From contig NZ_LMCU01000002.1 in the NCBI RefSeq assembly GCF_001424905.1, positions 372,001-436,000 of the forward strand: a DNA stretch of 64,000 nucleotides. Reading direction: 5' to 3'. The notes beneath the pieces were generated by a model, which did not search any database, was not told the origin of the DNA, and worked only from the letters and a program-made list of their open reading frames with translations. Origin of the DNA: Leifsonia sp. Root112D2 (GTDB lineage Bacteria > Actinomycetota > Actinomycetes > Actinomycetales > Microbacteriaceae). The position numbers and the translations under genes are program-made. Positions 44,768-54,979 of this stretch are shown piece by piece; the first letter of the stretch is position 1, and each line of letters begins with the position of its first letter.

Positions 44768-44773
44768 AGTCTA
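44768..44773 (-). promoter_or_regulatory. Candidate leaderless -10 box of the aldo/keto reductase gene
   Basis: TAGACT on the minus strand lies 6 bases from the ATG; the intervening bases are GGGGGC, with no AGGAG-type site. Confidence 0.4.
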
Positions 44774-44905
44774 TTTAGCTTTGGGCGACTGCCCCTCTCC
44801 TGCACAGCGGATGCCCACCCCGCTTTCTCGACAGGGGCCCCGCGCCGCGCCGACGCTGTCGGCGCCCGTCGTTACAGTGAAAGCACCGAGACCGAGGAGC
44901 ACGCC

Positions 44906-45544
44906 ATGACGACCGATCCCACCACCATTGAAGCCGTGAACACCGCGGATGCAAGCGATGCAGCCGCAGTACGGCCGGCACTGGTGACCGGCGCGGACGG
45001 CCGCGCGCGCTGCGCCTGGTCGGCATCCGATGACGAGTACCGCCGTTATCACGACGAGGAATGGGGGCGGCAGCTGCGCGACGACCGCGCCTTGTTCGAA
45101 AAACTCTGCCTCGAAGGCTTCCAGGCCGGGCTCTCGTGGATCACCATCCTCAAGCGCCGGCCAGCGTTTCGCGAGGTCTTTCACGGCTTCGAGGTCGAGC
45201 GGGTTGCCGACATGACAGAGGCGGATGTCGAGCGCCTGCTGGGCGACGCCCGCATCATCCGCCATCGCGGCAAGATCGAGGCCGCCATCGGCAACGCCCG
45301 AGTGACCCGCGAGCTCGGCGAGAGTCTCGCCGAGCTCATGTGGGGCTTCGCGCCGACCGCCGACGATCGCATCCGCCCCGCCGCCTTTGCCGACATTCCG
45401 GCCGTCACCGCGGAGTCGACCGCACTCAGCAAGGAACTCCGACGCCGCGGCTACCGCTTCGTCGGGCCCACCACCATGTACGCCCTGATGCAGTCCGCAG
45501 GCATGGTCGACGATCACGTCGAGGGCTGCTGGCGCGCGGCCTGA
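44906..45544 (+). CDS. tag: DNA-3-methyladenine glycosylase I
   Basis: Removes 3-methyladenine from alkylated DNA in base excision repair. The 212-residue protein carries the family's zinc ligands: Cys in RCAWSASDDEYRRYHDEEWG with its His, and the C-terminal His and Cys in VDDHVEGCW. The glycosylase core GFQAGLSWITILKRR, which binds the flipped base, is intact. An extra ~30-residue Ala/Thr-rich N-terminus precedes the usual start. The ATG is chosen for the GAGGAG site; a much longer open frame upstream is antisense to the reductase gene and not coding. Confidence 0.95.
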   Translation: MTTDPTTIEAVNTADASDAAAVRPALVTGADGRARCAWSASDDEYRRYHDEEWGRQLRDDRALFEKLCLEGFQAGLSWITILKRRPAFREVFHGFEVERVADMTEADVERLLGDARIIRHRGKIEAAIGNARVTRELGESLAELMWGFAPTADDRIRPAAFADIPAVTAESTALSKELRRRGYRFVGPTTMYALMQSAGMVDDHVEGCWRAA

Positions 45545-45980
45545 CTGCGCCCGATTCACGTCGTTTTTGCAACGCATCCCCGCCCGGGCAAGGGTGCATT
45601 GCGAGACCGGGGTGAAATGTGCCCGCTGGCACGAAGTGAAGCCGGGCCGACGATGGCTTTGACGTTTCGCATGTAGACGCAATGAATGACCAGTGCCCGC
45701 TCGTGCCCGACCGCAGGCGGATTCGCAACTGTCACCACGTGCCCATGCTGTCAATCTCAGCGCGATTGGAAAACGCTGAGCCACCGATACGCCGGCCCGA
45801 CAGTCTGTGGGAGGGGTATTTCGACCTGAAGTACCATCACAACGAGGGCGCTCAGGCATCATCTCCTTGGCTTCGCCCTCCTTTGGTCGGTGCACAGTGC
45901 TCAGACTGTGTTCGCGATGAGCCCTGATTGAGCATATCTCACTTTTCTGGCAAGAGCACTAGTCCCGGGCTAAAAAAGGT
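45545..45980. other. 436-base intergenic region, no supported gene
   Basis: Apart from the palindromic repeat at its left end, it holds a small perfect hairpin (GTGCC...GGCAC, about 45619-45632) and short frames with poor codon use and cysteine- or proline-rich nonsense translations. Base composition is less GC-rich than in neighbouring genes. The run CTTTTTTAG just past the yaaA stop (minus strand) may help termination. It may be a decayed gene, but I could not recognise one. Confidence 0.6.
45554..45618. repeat. Imperfect palindrome downstream of tag (copy 2 of a dispersed repeat)
   Basis: Left arm ATTCACGTCGTTTTTGCAA (from 45554) pairs imperfectly with TTGCGAGACCGGGGTGAAAT (45599-45618). 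It shares the core TTTTxG...TGCGA(A/G)ACCGGGGTG with the palindrome at 3.3 kb. It lies 9 bases after the tag stop and could end its transcript. Confidence 0.65.
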
Positions 45981-46778
45981 TCACAGCTTTCTGCGCATCG
46001 CCACAGGAATCATCGCCGAGGCTGGCGCGACCAGCTCCAACTCCCCCGCGGCGCCCCACGTGAGGTCGAAGCCGACTGACTGAGCCCAGTCGATCAGTTG
46101 CGGCACACTCTGCATGGCCACTCCGCCCTCCAGAAGCGCGCGGGCGAAAAGCCCCTTACTGCGCTTGTTGAAATGGTTGAGTGCCCGCCTGCCGTCGTCA
46201 TCGCCCGAGACCACCCGCAGATACAGCGAGTTCTCGTGTACGGGCGCCGGACCAAGTTTCGTGTACCCCTCCGAGCGCAGATCCAGAACCAGTCCGGCTT
46301 CACCCTCGAAGGCGGATGCGACGGGGCGCGCCCACGTCGCCGCGAGCGAGAGTGCGTTCGAACCTATCGCCAGCCGTGAGTCCCAGGAGAGCCGATACGC
46401 GGGGATGCCGTCCAGCGCAGCGACCGGCCCCAGCAGCGCTGAGTGCACGACAAGGTGTTCATGCGCGAAAGCCCGAGCATGCTCGTTCAGGGTTGCCGGC
46501 TCCAGCGCGTCGAACAACACACCGGTGTAGCGGTCGATGGCGGGCATCGTCGGGGAGCTTGTGATGGCACGATTGCGTGCTACCTCGTCGTGCTGTCGCG
46601 GTCCGAGCTTCAGCGCGGCGATCATGGCCGCCTTATCGCGGGCCAACGCGCGCACCGAGCGCAGAACACGTGATCGCACCGGCGCGAGGCTGGCGAATCG
46701 GAGGCTCTTCAGCAGTAGTGGGGCGTCGACATCACCGCCGTCGCGTTTGGTCTCGGACGGCGGAAGCAGAATGAGCAC
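45981..46778 (-). CDS. yaaA: YaaA-family peroxide-stress protein
   Basis: A 265-residue member of the YaaA/DUF328 family; the E. coli protein lowers free intracellular iron and DNA damage during peroxide stress and binds DNA. The N-terminal VLILLPPSETKRDGG and the later VLDLRSEGYTKLGP and HFNKRSKGLFAR blocks are characteristic. The GTG at VLILLPPSETK is used because it matches the family N-terminus, 4 bases after the stop of the P-loop kinase gene. It is probably the last gene transcribed from the atp operon direction. Confidence 0.88.
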   Translation of the reverse strand: MLILLPPSETKRDGGDVDAPLLLKSLRFASLAPVRSRVLRSVRALARDKAAMIAALKLGPRQHDEVARNRAITSSPTMPAIDRYTGVLFDALEPATLNEHARAFAHEHLVVHSALLGPVAALDGIPAYRLSWDSRLAIGSNALSLAATWARPVASAFEGEAGLVLDLRSEGYTKLGPAPVHENSLYLRVVSGDDDGRRALNHFNKRSKGLFARALLEGGVAMQSVPQLIDWAQSVGFDLTWGAAGELELVAPASAMIPVAMRRKL

Positions 46779-46782
46779 GCGG

Positions 46783-47361
46783 TCAGCCGGTGAGGAAGGC
46801 GAGGGCGGTATCGACGTTCTCGCCAAGCGGGGCGACGGTGTCGACGGTTACCCGCGGCAACGCTGCGCTCTTGCCCTTCCACTCGTCATAGCCCTCGACG
46901 CTCTGCTCGACGGCTCGCCACGAGACTTCCTCGAAGTGCGGCAGATTGCGCACCCGCTTCTCCAGCCGAGCCCGATGCACATCCGCATCGGAGCAGACCA
47001 CCTCGACCACCCGCAGCCTGACGCCGGCACGCGCGGCCAAGTCCCGCCACTGCAGCCTGGCCGGTTCCACCGCATTCACGGCGTCCACGACGACCGTGCG
47101 ACCCGACGCAAGAGCCTGCTCTGCCATGGTCTCGGCGACCAGGTACGCCGCAAGCCCGGTCGGCTGGTCGGCTTCGATACCCGCGCTGAGAATGGCGGAT
47201 TCGATCGGATCGACAGACACGATGACCGCGCCGAGCCGAGCACCGAGAACCTCGGCGATGGTCGACTTGCCCGTGCCGGGCAGGCCCGCCATGGCGACCA
47301 GAGTCGGAATGCTCAGATCTCCGAAATGGCGCTCGATCGCAGCCCCCGATGCGTCGGCCAT
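46783..47361 (-). CDS. Small P-loop kinase (AAA_33 type)
   Basis: A 192-residue ATP-binding protein with Walker A GLPGTGKST (residues about 26-34), a second acidic strand VVVDAVNAVEPARLQWRDLAARAG and an arginine-rich lid region VHRARLEKRVRNLP. This pattern is typical of small-molecule kinases such as gluconokinase-like or zeta-toxin-like proteins, but the substrate is not identifiable. It starts 6 bases after atpC and is followed by yaaA after 4 bases, so it is probably co-transcribed with ATP synthase. Confidence 0.82.
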   Translation of the reverse strand: MADASGAAIERHFGDLSIPTLVAMAGLPGTGKSTIAEVLGARLGAVIVSVDPIESAILSAGIEADQPTGLAAYLVAETMAEQALASGRTVVVDAVNAVEPARLQWRDLAARAGVRLRVVEVVCSDADVHRARLEKRVRNLPHFEEVSWRAVEQSVEGYDEWKGKSAALPRVTVDTVAPLGENVDTALAFLTG

Positions 47362-47367
47362 GATCGG

Positions 47368-47631
47368 CTAGACCAGTTCTGCCCGACGGGCCACGATCGT
47401 GACCGTGTCGTTCTCTACGGAGACAAAGCCATCTTCGGCCTCAGCCTTGATTGCCGCGCCGTCCACGAGCGTGAGCCGCACCTCGCCGGAGGCGAGAATC
47501 GCCAGCAGGGGCTCGTGACCGGCAAGAATACCGATCTCACCCTCCACCGTCTTGGCGACGACCATGCTCGCCTCGCCGGACCACACCTCGTGGTCCGCCG
47601 AGACGACGCTCACCTTCAGGGGCGAAGCCAT
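47368..47631 (-). CDS. atpC: ATP synthase F1 epsilon subunit (short form)
   Basis: An 87-residue subunit comprising only the N-terminal beta-sandwich (LKVSVVSADHEVWSGEA, then GEIGILAGHEPLLAIL). The C-terminal helical hairpin that inhibits ATP hydrolysis in many bacteria, adding about 45 residues, is absent. Loss of this hairpin is seen in some actinobacteria and implies a different mode of controlling the enzyme. The ATG lies directly after the atpD stop. Confidence 0.93.
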   Translation of the reverse strand: MASPLKVSVVSADHEVWSGEASMVVAKTVEGEIGILAGHEPLLAILASGEVRLTLVDGAAIKAEAEDGFVSVENDTVTIVARRAELV

Positions 47632-47633
47632 GC

Positions 47634-49103
<1,470 letters not shown>

Positions 49104-49133
49104 TGCTCTTCTCTTCTCTCTACGCCAAAGGTA

Positions 49134-50033
49134 TTACTTCGATGAGGCCAGTGCATCGGCCCCACCAACGATCTCGGAAATCTGCTGGGTGATCTCGGAC
49201 TGGCGAGCGTTGTTCGCGAGCCGGGTGTAGCTGGTGATGAGCTTGTCGGCGTTGTCGCTGGCCGACTTCATCGCCTTCTGGGTCGCCGCATGCTTGGATG
49301 CCGCCGACTGCAGCATCGCATTGAAGATGCGGCTCTCGATGTACACCGGAAGCAGCGCGTCGAGCACCGTCTCGGCATCCGGTTCGAATTCGTACAATGG
49401 CAACACATCGCTTTGAGCGGGCTCTTCCATGCCCTCGACGACCTCGAGTGGCAGCAGCCGAACGACCTCGGGAAGCTGCGTCAGCATGCTCACGAAACGG
49501 TTGTAGATGACGTGAATTTCGTCGACGCCGCCATCGGATGCCTCGCGCAGGAACGTTGCGAGCAGCGCCTCGCCGATCTCCTGGGCCGTGTCGAACTGCG
49601 GTGCGTCCGTTCCACCGATCCACGTGCGCTCGGAGGCACGCTGACGGAAGGTGAAGTACCCGGCCGGCTTGCGCCCCACGAGAAAGTAGATGACCTCTTT
49701 GCCCTGGCTGCGCAGAAGCTCAGCCAACTTCTCGGATTCCTTCAGCACGTTGGAGTTGAAGGCGCCAGCCAGACCGCGGTCGGAACCGAAGATGACTATC
49801 GCCGCGCGCTCGATCTTTTCCGGCTCGGTCGTGAGCACGTGCTCGACGTTCGAATACGTGGCGACGGCCGACACGGCACGAGTGATGGCGCGCGCATACG
49901 GGGTGGATGCCGCAACCCGAGCCTGCGCCTTCTGAATGCGCGAGGCCGAGATGAGCTCCATGGCCCGAGTGATCTTCTTGGTCGTCTGGGCAGACCTGAT
50001 CTTCTGCCGGTAGACCCGAAGTTGCGCTCCCAT
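49134..50033 (-). CDS. atpG: ATP synthase F1 gamma subunit
   Basis: The central rotor shaft, 299 residues, beginning MGAQLRVYRQKIRSAQTTKKITRAMELIS and ending with the conserved helix RQSEITQQISEIVGGADAL. GSDRGLAGAFNSNVLK is the conserved core block. A GGGAGAG site precedes the ATG. Confidence 0.98.
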   Translation of the reverse strand: MGAQLRVYRQKIRSAQTTKKITRAMELISASRIQKAQARVAASTPYARAITRAVSAVATYSNVEHVLTTEPEKIERAAIVIFGSDRGLAGAFNSNVLKESEKLAELLRSQGKEVIYFLVGRKPAGYFTFRQRASERTWIGGTDAPQFDTAQEIGEALLATFLREASDGGVDEIHVIYNRFVSMLTQLPEVVRLLPLEVVEGMEEPAQSDVLPLYEFEPDAETVLDALLPVYIESRIFNAMLQSAASKHAATQKAMKSASDNADKLITSYTRLANNARQSEITQQISEIVGGADALASSK

Positions 50034-50066
50034 GTCTCTCCCGTTGTCCTTAGTAGTTTGTTATTC

Positions 50067-50088
50067 GGTCCCTGAGCCTGTCGAAGGG
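50067..50088. repeat. Short dispersed repeat in the atpA-atpG spacer
   Basis: GGTCCCTGAGCCTGTCGAAG (first 20 of 22 bases) matches the GAGCCTGTCGA-type element that I recall as scattered through intergenic DNA of many actinobacteria. It ends 2 bases before the atpA stop codon on the minus strand, inside the 56-base gap between atpA and atpG. Confidence 0.5.
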
Positions 50089-50089
50089 C

Positions 50090-51727
50090 CTAGCGGCGGC
50101 CCTTCACGATCTTCTCCTGGTTGACGTCTTCCTCGTCGATCGCATCGAACTCTTCCTTGCCGGCCGAGGCGAGCGGCTTGCCCTCGCCCGTCTGGAACTC
50201 GAGCTTGAACTTGTCGATCTCGGTGCCCAGCGTCTCGACCGTCTCGTCGCTGAGCGCGTTGGTCTCGCGCAATGTGTCGAGCACCTGAGTGTTGCGCCGC
50301 AGGTGATCGAGCAACTCACTCTCGAAGCGCAGGATGTCTTCGACGGGAACCTCGTCGAGCTTGCCATTGGTGCCGGCCCAGATCGAGACGACCTGCTCCT
50401 CGACGGGGAACGGTGAGTACTGCGGCTGCTTGAGCAACTCCGTGAGCCGGGCGCCGCGGTCGAGCTGGCGGCGGCTGGCCGCATCCAGGTCGGAGGCGAA
50501 CATCGCGAATGCCTCGAGCGCACGGTACTGGGCGAGCTCGAGCTTGAGCGTTCCCGAGACCTTCTTGATGCTCTTGACCTGCGCATCGCCACCAACACGA
50601 GAGACCGAGATGCCGACGTCGACAGCGGGGCGCTGGTTGGCGTTGAACAGGTCGGACTGCAGGAAGATCTGGCCGTCGGTGATCGAGATCACGTTGGTCG
50701 GAATGTACGCGGAGACGTCGTTGGCCTTGGTCTCGATGATGGGCAGACCCGTCATGGAGCCGGCACCGAGCTCGTCGGAGAGCTTGGCACAACGCTCGAG
50801 CAGACGGGAGTGCAGATAGAAGACGTCACCGGGGTAAGCCTCGCGGCCCGGCGGGCGACGCAGCAGCAGCGATACGGCGCGGTAGGCCTCGGCCTGCTTC
50901 GACAGGTCATCGAAGATGATGAGAACGTGCTTGCCGCTGTACATCCAGTGCTGGCCGATGGCCGAGCCGGTGTACGGGGCGAGGTACTTGAAGCCGGCGG
51001 GGTCTGACGCGGGGGCGGCGACGATGGTGGTGTACTCCATCGCACCGGCATCTTCGAGCGCACCCTTGATGCCGGCGATCGTCGAACCCTTCTGGCCGAT
51101 GGCCACGTAGATGCAGCGCACCTGCTTGTTCGTGTCGCCGGACTCCCAGTTGGCCTTCTGGTTGATGATCGTGTCGATGGCGATGGCGGTCTTGCCGGTC
51201 TGGCGGTCGCCGATGATCAACTGGCGCTGTCCGCGGCCGACGGGGATCATGGCGTCGATGGCCTTGATGCCGGTCTGCAGCGGCTCGTGCACGCTCTTGC
51301 GCTGCATGACGCCGGGCGCCTGCAGTTCAAGGGCACGACGCGCATCCGTGGCGATTTCGCCGAGGCCATCGATCGGTGCACCCAGCGGGTCGACGACACG
51401 GCCGAGGTAGCCGTCGCCGACGGCGACGGAGAGCACCTCACCCGTGCGGGTGACCTCCATGCCCTCGACGATGCCCGCGAACTCACCGAGCACGATGACG
51501 CCGATCTCGTTCTCGTCGAGGTTCTGGGCCAGGCCCAGGGTGCCGTCGGAGAAACGAATGAGCTCGTTGGCCATGACGCCGGGCAGGCCCTCGACGTGCG
51601 CGATGCCGTCAGAGGCGTCGATGACGTGGCCGACCTCGGTGGCCGCCGCCTTGTCCGGCTCGTACGAGCCCACGAAGTCCTTGAGAGCGTCGCGGATCTC
51701 ATCGGGGCTGATCGTTAGTTCTGCCAT
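50090..51727 (-). CDS. atpA: ATP synthase F1 alpha subunit
   Basis: The non-catalytic nucleotide-binding subunit, 545 residues. Walker A GDRQTGKTAIAID and the VGRGQRQLIIGD block are intact, as is the arginine-finger region ISVSRVGGDAQ. A ~20-residue charged C-terminal tail ending IVKGRR is longer than in E. coli, as is common in actinobacteria. Confidence 0.98.
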   Translation of the reverse strand: MAELTISPDEIRDALKDFVGSYEPDKAAATEVGHVIDASDGIAHVEGLPGVMANELIRFSDGTLGLAQNLDENEIGVIVLGEFAGIVEGMEVTRTGEVLSVAVGDGYLGRVVDPLGAPIDGLGEIATDARRALELQAPGVMQRKSVHEPLQTGIKAIDAMIPVGRGQRQLIIGDRQTGKTAIAIDTIINQKANWESGDTNKQVRCIYVAIGQKGSTIAGIKGALEDAGAMEYTTIVAAPASDPAGFKYLAPYTGSAIGQHWMYSGKHVLIIFDDLSKQAEAYRAVSLLLRRPPGREAYPGDVFYLHSRLLERCAKLSDELGAGSMTGLPIIETKANDVSAYIPTNVISITDGQIFLQSDLFNANQRPAVDVGISVSRVGGDAQVKSIKKVSGTLKLELAQYRALEAFAMFASDLDAASRRQLDRGARLTELLKQPQYSPFPVEEQVVSIWAGTNGKLDEVPVEDILRFESELLDHLRRNTQVLDTLRETNALSDETVETLGTEIDKFKLEFQTGEGKPLASAGKEEFDAIDEEDVNQEKIVKGRR

Positions 51728-51798
51728 CTTTCGTTCCTCTTCTTATTTGGGACCGTGTCCCGCATGCGTGTGTAAATACCGGAATGACCTTGGGCAGG

Positions 51799-52596
51799 TC
51801 AGCCCGCAAGTTTGAGTTTGACGTCGCCGAGGCGCGAGGCGATGGTGCCGTCGATCACGTCGTCGCCGATCTGCACGCGCAGCCCGCCGATGACCGCAGG
51901 GTCGATGACCTGGTTGACGGTGAGATTCGCCCCGTATCGCTTCGACAGTCCAGATGCGAGTCGCTCGAGCTGAGCGGGCGCGATGGCCGTCGCAGAGGTG
52001 ACGGTGGCGATGGCTTGACCGGCCTGGTCCGCCACGATGGCCGCCGAACGCTGAAGAGCGACGCGCAGGCGCCGTCCCCGCGGCTGCGACACGAGCTGTC
52101 GCACGATCGCCAGCGTGCCATCGGCTGCCTTGCCCGACAATAGCTTCTCCAGCACCGCCGTCTTGGCCGAGGGATCGCCCAGCTTGCTGCCCAGTGCGAG
52201 CTCAAGCTCAGCATTGGAGGTTACTGCCGCACCGAACGCGAACAACTCCGACTCGATCGAGGTGTCTTTGCGGGCCGAGGCGGCAACCGCACGAATACCC
52301 AACTCCTCGATGCCGGCAAGCACATCGTCCTGGTTCGACCAGCGCTGTGCTGCCACGGTTTCCAGCAGTGAGACGGCAGGCTTGGAGAGCTGCGACGCGA
52401 AGATACGCGAGATAAGCGCGGACTTGCCCGCCGCATCCGCCGACGGGTCACTGATCACCGCACGCAACTGCGCAGAGTCGCCGATGGCCCGAGCGGCCGC
52501 AAACAGATCTTCTGCCGTCGCCAGATCGGCCGTGGTGCCCAGTGCGGCCAGAGCCGCCTTCGAGCCGGCCAGTGCTTCTCTGGTGGCGCTGCCCAT
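51799..52596 (-). CDS. atpH: ATP synthase F1 delta subunit
   Basis: The stator subunit linking F1 to subunit b, 265 residues. It is longer than the E. coli protein (~177) because of an Ala-rich N-terminal extension, as in other actinobacteria, but it is not fused to subunit b as in mycobacteria. The C-terminal VDPAVIGGLRVQIGDDVIDGTI-type block (here LRVQIGDDVIDGTIASRL) identifies the family. Its ATG overlaps the atpF stop by one base. Confidence 0.95.
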   Translation of the reverse strand: MGSATREALAGSKAALAALGTTADLATAEDLFAAARAIGDSAQLRAVISDPSADAAGKSALISRIFASQLSKPAVSLLETVAAQRWSNQDDVLAGIEELGIRAVAASARKDTSIESELFAFGAAVTSNAELELALGSKLGDPSAKTAVLEKLLSGKAADGTLAIVRQLVSQPRGRRLRVALQRSAAIVADQAGQAIATVTSATAIAPAQLERLASGLSKRYGANLTVNQVIDPAVIGGLRVQIGDDVIDGTIASRLGDVKLKLAG

Positions 52597-53168
52597 TAGT
52601 TACTCGACCCAGCCTTATTCGAGCCCGCCTTGCGTGCCTCGTCGGCCTCGATCTCGGCGAGGAACCGGTCAACAATGCCCGATGCCTTCGAGTCGTCGTT
52701 CAGGCTTTCGCCGATGACACCGGATGCCAGGTCAAGCGCGAGCGAACCCACCTCGCTGCGCAGCGAGACCACTGCGGCCTGACGCTCTGCCTCGATCTGG
52801 GCCTGGGCGTTCGCCGTCACGCGGGCGGCCTCTGCGGTCGCCTGCTCCTTGAGCTCGGCGAGAATCTTCTTGCCGTCTTCACGGGCCTGCTCACGAATCT
52901 GACCGGCCTCGACCCGCGCCTCGGCAAGCTGAGCGGTGTACTCCTCGAGCACGGACTCGGCCTTCTGCTGGGCCTCGTCAGCCTTCGCGATATTGCCTTC
53001 GATGGCCGCCGAGCGCTCGTCGAGCAGCGTGATGAACTTCGGCAGCGCGATCTTCCAGAAGAAGAACAGGATGACGAGAAAGCACAGCGTCGCCCAGATG
53101 AGGTCAGCGGGCTCCGGGATCAGCGGATTGTGCGTTGCCTCCGCTGTCTTCAGTAGCGCGTGAAACAT
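52596..53168 (-). CDS. atpF: ATP synthase Fo subunit b
   Basis: The peripheral stalk, 190 residues: one N-terminal transmembrane helix (LIWATLCFLVILFFFW) followed by a long Ala/Glu/Arg-rich coiled coil. Two adjacent ATGs are possible; the second is chosen because AGGAG lies 5 bases upstream of it. Confidence 0.95.
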   Translation of the reverse strand: MFHALLKTAEATHNPLIPEPADLIWATLCFLVILFFFWKIALPKFITLLDERSAAIEGNIAKADEAQQKAESVLEEYTAQLAEARVEAGQIREQAREDGKKILAELKEQATAEAARVTANAQAQIEAERQAAVVSLRSEVGSLALDLASGVIGESLNDDSKASGIVDRFLAEIEADEARKAGSNKAGSSN

Positions 53169-53208
53169 CATGTCTCCTCTAAGAATGTCGATAAAAGGGT
53201 GCGCGGCT

Positions 53209-53451
53209 TTACGGCATGAAGAAGTAGGTAGCGATACCGATGAACGCGAGCGCCTCGGTGAATGCGATACCGATGTACATCAGAACCTGCAGGCGACCGG
53301 CGAGCTCAGGCTGGCGAGCAACGCCCTCAATGGTCTTGCCGACAACGAGGCCGATGCCGACACCGGCGCCGATGGCCGAGAGACCGAATCCGATGGTTCC
53401 GACGTTTCCGCTGACGGTGTTGGCCGCAGCGAGAATGGTTGGGACGTCCAC
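53209..53451 (-). CDS. atpE: ATP synthase Fo subunit c
   Basis: The proteolipid rotor subunit, 80 residues, two transmembrane helices joined by the polar loop ARQPEL. The proton-binding carboxylate is E66 in FTEALAF. The glycine-rich first helix (GAGVGIGLVVG) is normal. GTG start with a GGAAGG site. Confidence 0.97.
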   Translation of the reverse strand: MDVPTILAAANTVSGNVGTIGFGLSAIGAGVGIGLVVGKTIEGVARQPELAGRLQVLMYIGIAFTEALAFIGIATYFFMP

Positions 53452-53499
53452 GTGATTTTCCTTCCGTAGTGATGAATGCGGCGGTTGCCGAATTCTTCG

Positions 53500-54297
53500 T
53501 TAGTGCTCTTCAGCCAGCGCGAGCTGGATGTAGACGGTGGTGAGTATCGCAAAGATGTAGGCCTGCAGAACGATGATCAGCAGCTCGAACACCGTGAAGG
53601 CGAAGCCGAAGACCAGCGTTCCGGCGCCGAACAGCTTGAACAGACCGGGTGCCTCGAAGAGGAACCACTGGGTGCCGGTGAAGAACAGCACGAGCAGCAG
53701 GTGCCCGACGATCATGTTCATCACGAGACGAAGCGTGAGGGTGAACGGCCGCACCAGGAAGGTGGAGACGAACTCGATCGGGGTGATCAGAACGTAGAGC
53801 CCCTTGGGAACCCCGGGCGGGAACAGCGCGTTCCTGAAAAAGTTGCCCGGGGACTTCTTGACGCCCGCGTAGATGAATGCGATGTATGCCACGACGGCCA
53901 GCAGCAGCGGCACACCGATGACGGATGTTCCCGCGATGTTGAGCAGGGGAATGACGCCGGTCACGTTCATGGCCACGACCATGAAGAACACCGTCGTGAT
54001 CAGGGGCAGGAAGCGACGGCCGTCTTTGCGACCGAGCAGGTCTTCCACGATGTTCACACGAACGAAGTCGAGACCCATCTCGACGATGCTCTGGCCACGG
54101 GTCGGAACAACCTTCATGCGCCGCGTACCGAGCCAGAACACGACAAGGATCAGGGCAACCGCAAGGAAGCGGATGATCATGATGCGGTTGATCTCGAAGG
54201 CGGTGCCCTCGAAGAAGATGGCAGGCGGGAAGAACTCATTGATCGAGGGACCGACGAAGGGCGGAACGTCATTCGCGGTCTGGACCAGCAGGTTCAC
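53500..54297 (-). CDS. atpB: ATP synthase Fo subunit a
   Basis: The proton-channel subunit, 265 residues with five to six transmembrane helices. The essential arginine lies in LTLRLVMNMIVGHLL. The GTG start shown has no ribosome site at useful distance; a CTG five codons upstream (54312) lies 6 bases after AGGAG and may be the true start. This is the first structural gene of the atp operon. Confidence 0.95.
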   Translation of the reverse strand: MNLLVQTANDVPPFVGPSINEFFPPAIFFEGTAFEINRIMIIRFLAVALILVVFWLGTRRMKVVPTRGQSIVEMGLDFVRVNIVEDLLGRKDGRRFLPLITTVFFMVVAMNVTGVIPLLNIAGTSVIGVPLLLAVVAYIAFIYAGVKKSPGNFFRNALFPPGVPKGLYVLITPIEFVSTFLVRPFTLTLRLVMNMIVGHLLLVLFFTGTQWFLFEAPGLFKLFGAGTLVFGFAFTVFELLIIVLQAYIFAILTTVYIQLALAEEH

Positions 54298-54460
54298 AGC
54301 GTTAGCTAACAGCGCTATCTCCTGTTTCAGGGCGTCGAGCTAAAGCTCAAAGCGACGATGAGTATTGTGACACCGCGAGCATCCATTTGTGACATGGAAC
54401 GTGGTGGGGAAACTCCGTTTACTCTACAAGAATTTCGGGCCGAGAACGAATCGAAGTGCT
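54298..54460 (-). promoter_or_regulatory. Region upstream of atpB, with repeated TTGTGACA
   Basis: The 163-base gap contains TTGTGACA twice on the plus strand (54365-54372 and 54387-54394), 22 bases apart, which is about two helical turns. A TAGAGT box (minus strand) with TTCGTT 18 bases upstream is a weak promoter candidate. The TGTGA half-sites recall CRP/GlxR-type sites but have no paired inverted half. Confidence 0.35.
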
Positions 54461-54979
54461 TCAGCCGCGCTTCTCGTCGCCCGGCAACCGCGCGTCACTG
54501 GCATACGGAAGTCGACTGCGCATGATGACGATCAGGTCGACGGCAAGCGAGCCGATCACCCCCGCCACGAGGCAGATGAAAGTCACGGTGGGATTCAGCC
54601 AGGGCTGCCCCTTCAGGCTCACGAGCAGCACGAAGAATGCGACGAATTTCACCATCCAGGAGCCGAGCACAATGCCAAAGAAGGCCCCGAAGAACATCTC
54701 GGATCCCATGAACCGATTGGCTATCAGGATGCTGATCGCCGTGATGCCGAGAAAGACGACGGCCATCGCCGTGCCCACGAGCGCACCGGCGACTCCCGTC
54801 CAGCCGACGAAGATGTAGCCGAGAACGGCGCCGACAACGGCGATGCCCAGCGCGAGCAGCGCTCCGTACCGCAGCACACGGGCCAGCACCGCGTTGGAGG
54901 CCGGAACAATCCTGGTGGGGGCCGCAGGCGTGGTCGGTGGCCCGGCGTCTGGTGCGGGTGACGGTGGGGGCTGGGTCAT
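54461..54979 (-). CDS. AtpI-like membrane protein
   Basis: A 172-residue protein with a Pro/Ala-rich N-terminus and four transmembrane helices. Position directly before atpB and its small helical membrane character match AtpI/ATP synthase I proteins, which assist assembly of the c-ring or supply magnesium. Sequence similarity is weak, so the assignment rests mainly on context. AAGGAG precedes the ATG, which overlaps the wecA-like stop by 4 bases. Confidence 0.75.
   Translation of the reverse strand: MTQPPPSPAPDAGPPTTPAAPTRIVPASNAVLARVLRYGALLALGIAVVGAVLGYIFVGWTGVAGALVGTAMAVVFLGITAISILIANRFMGSEMFFGAFFGIVLGSWMVKFVAFFVLLVSLKGQPWLNPTVTFICLVAGVIGSLAVDLIVIMRSRLPYASDARLPGDEKRG

Noticed and set aside
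43652..44905. Long in-frame upstream extension of tag
   Set aside because: Antisense to the aldo/keto reductase and FemAB-like genes; tag has a good ribosome site at its normal start.
54365..54394. CRP/GlxR operator before atpB
   Set aside because: The two TTGTGACA copies are direct, not inverted, so they do not form the expected TGTGA-N6-TCACA site; kept only as a weak regulatory region.
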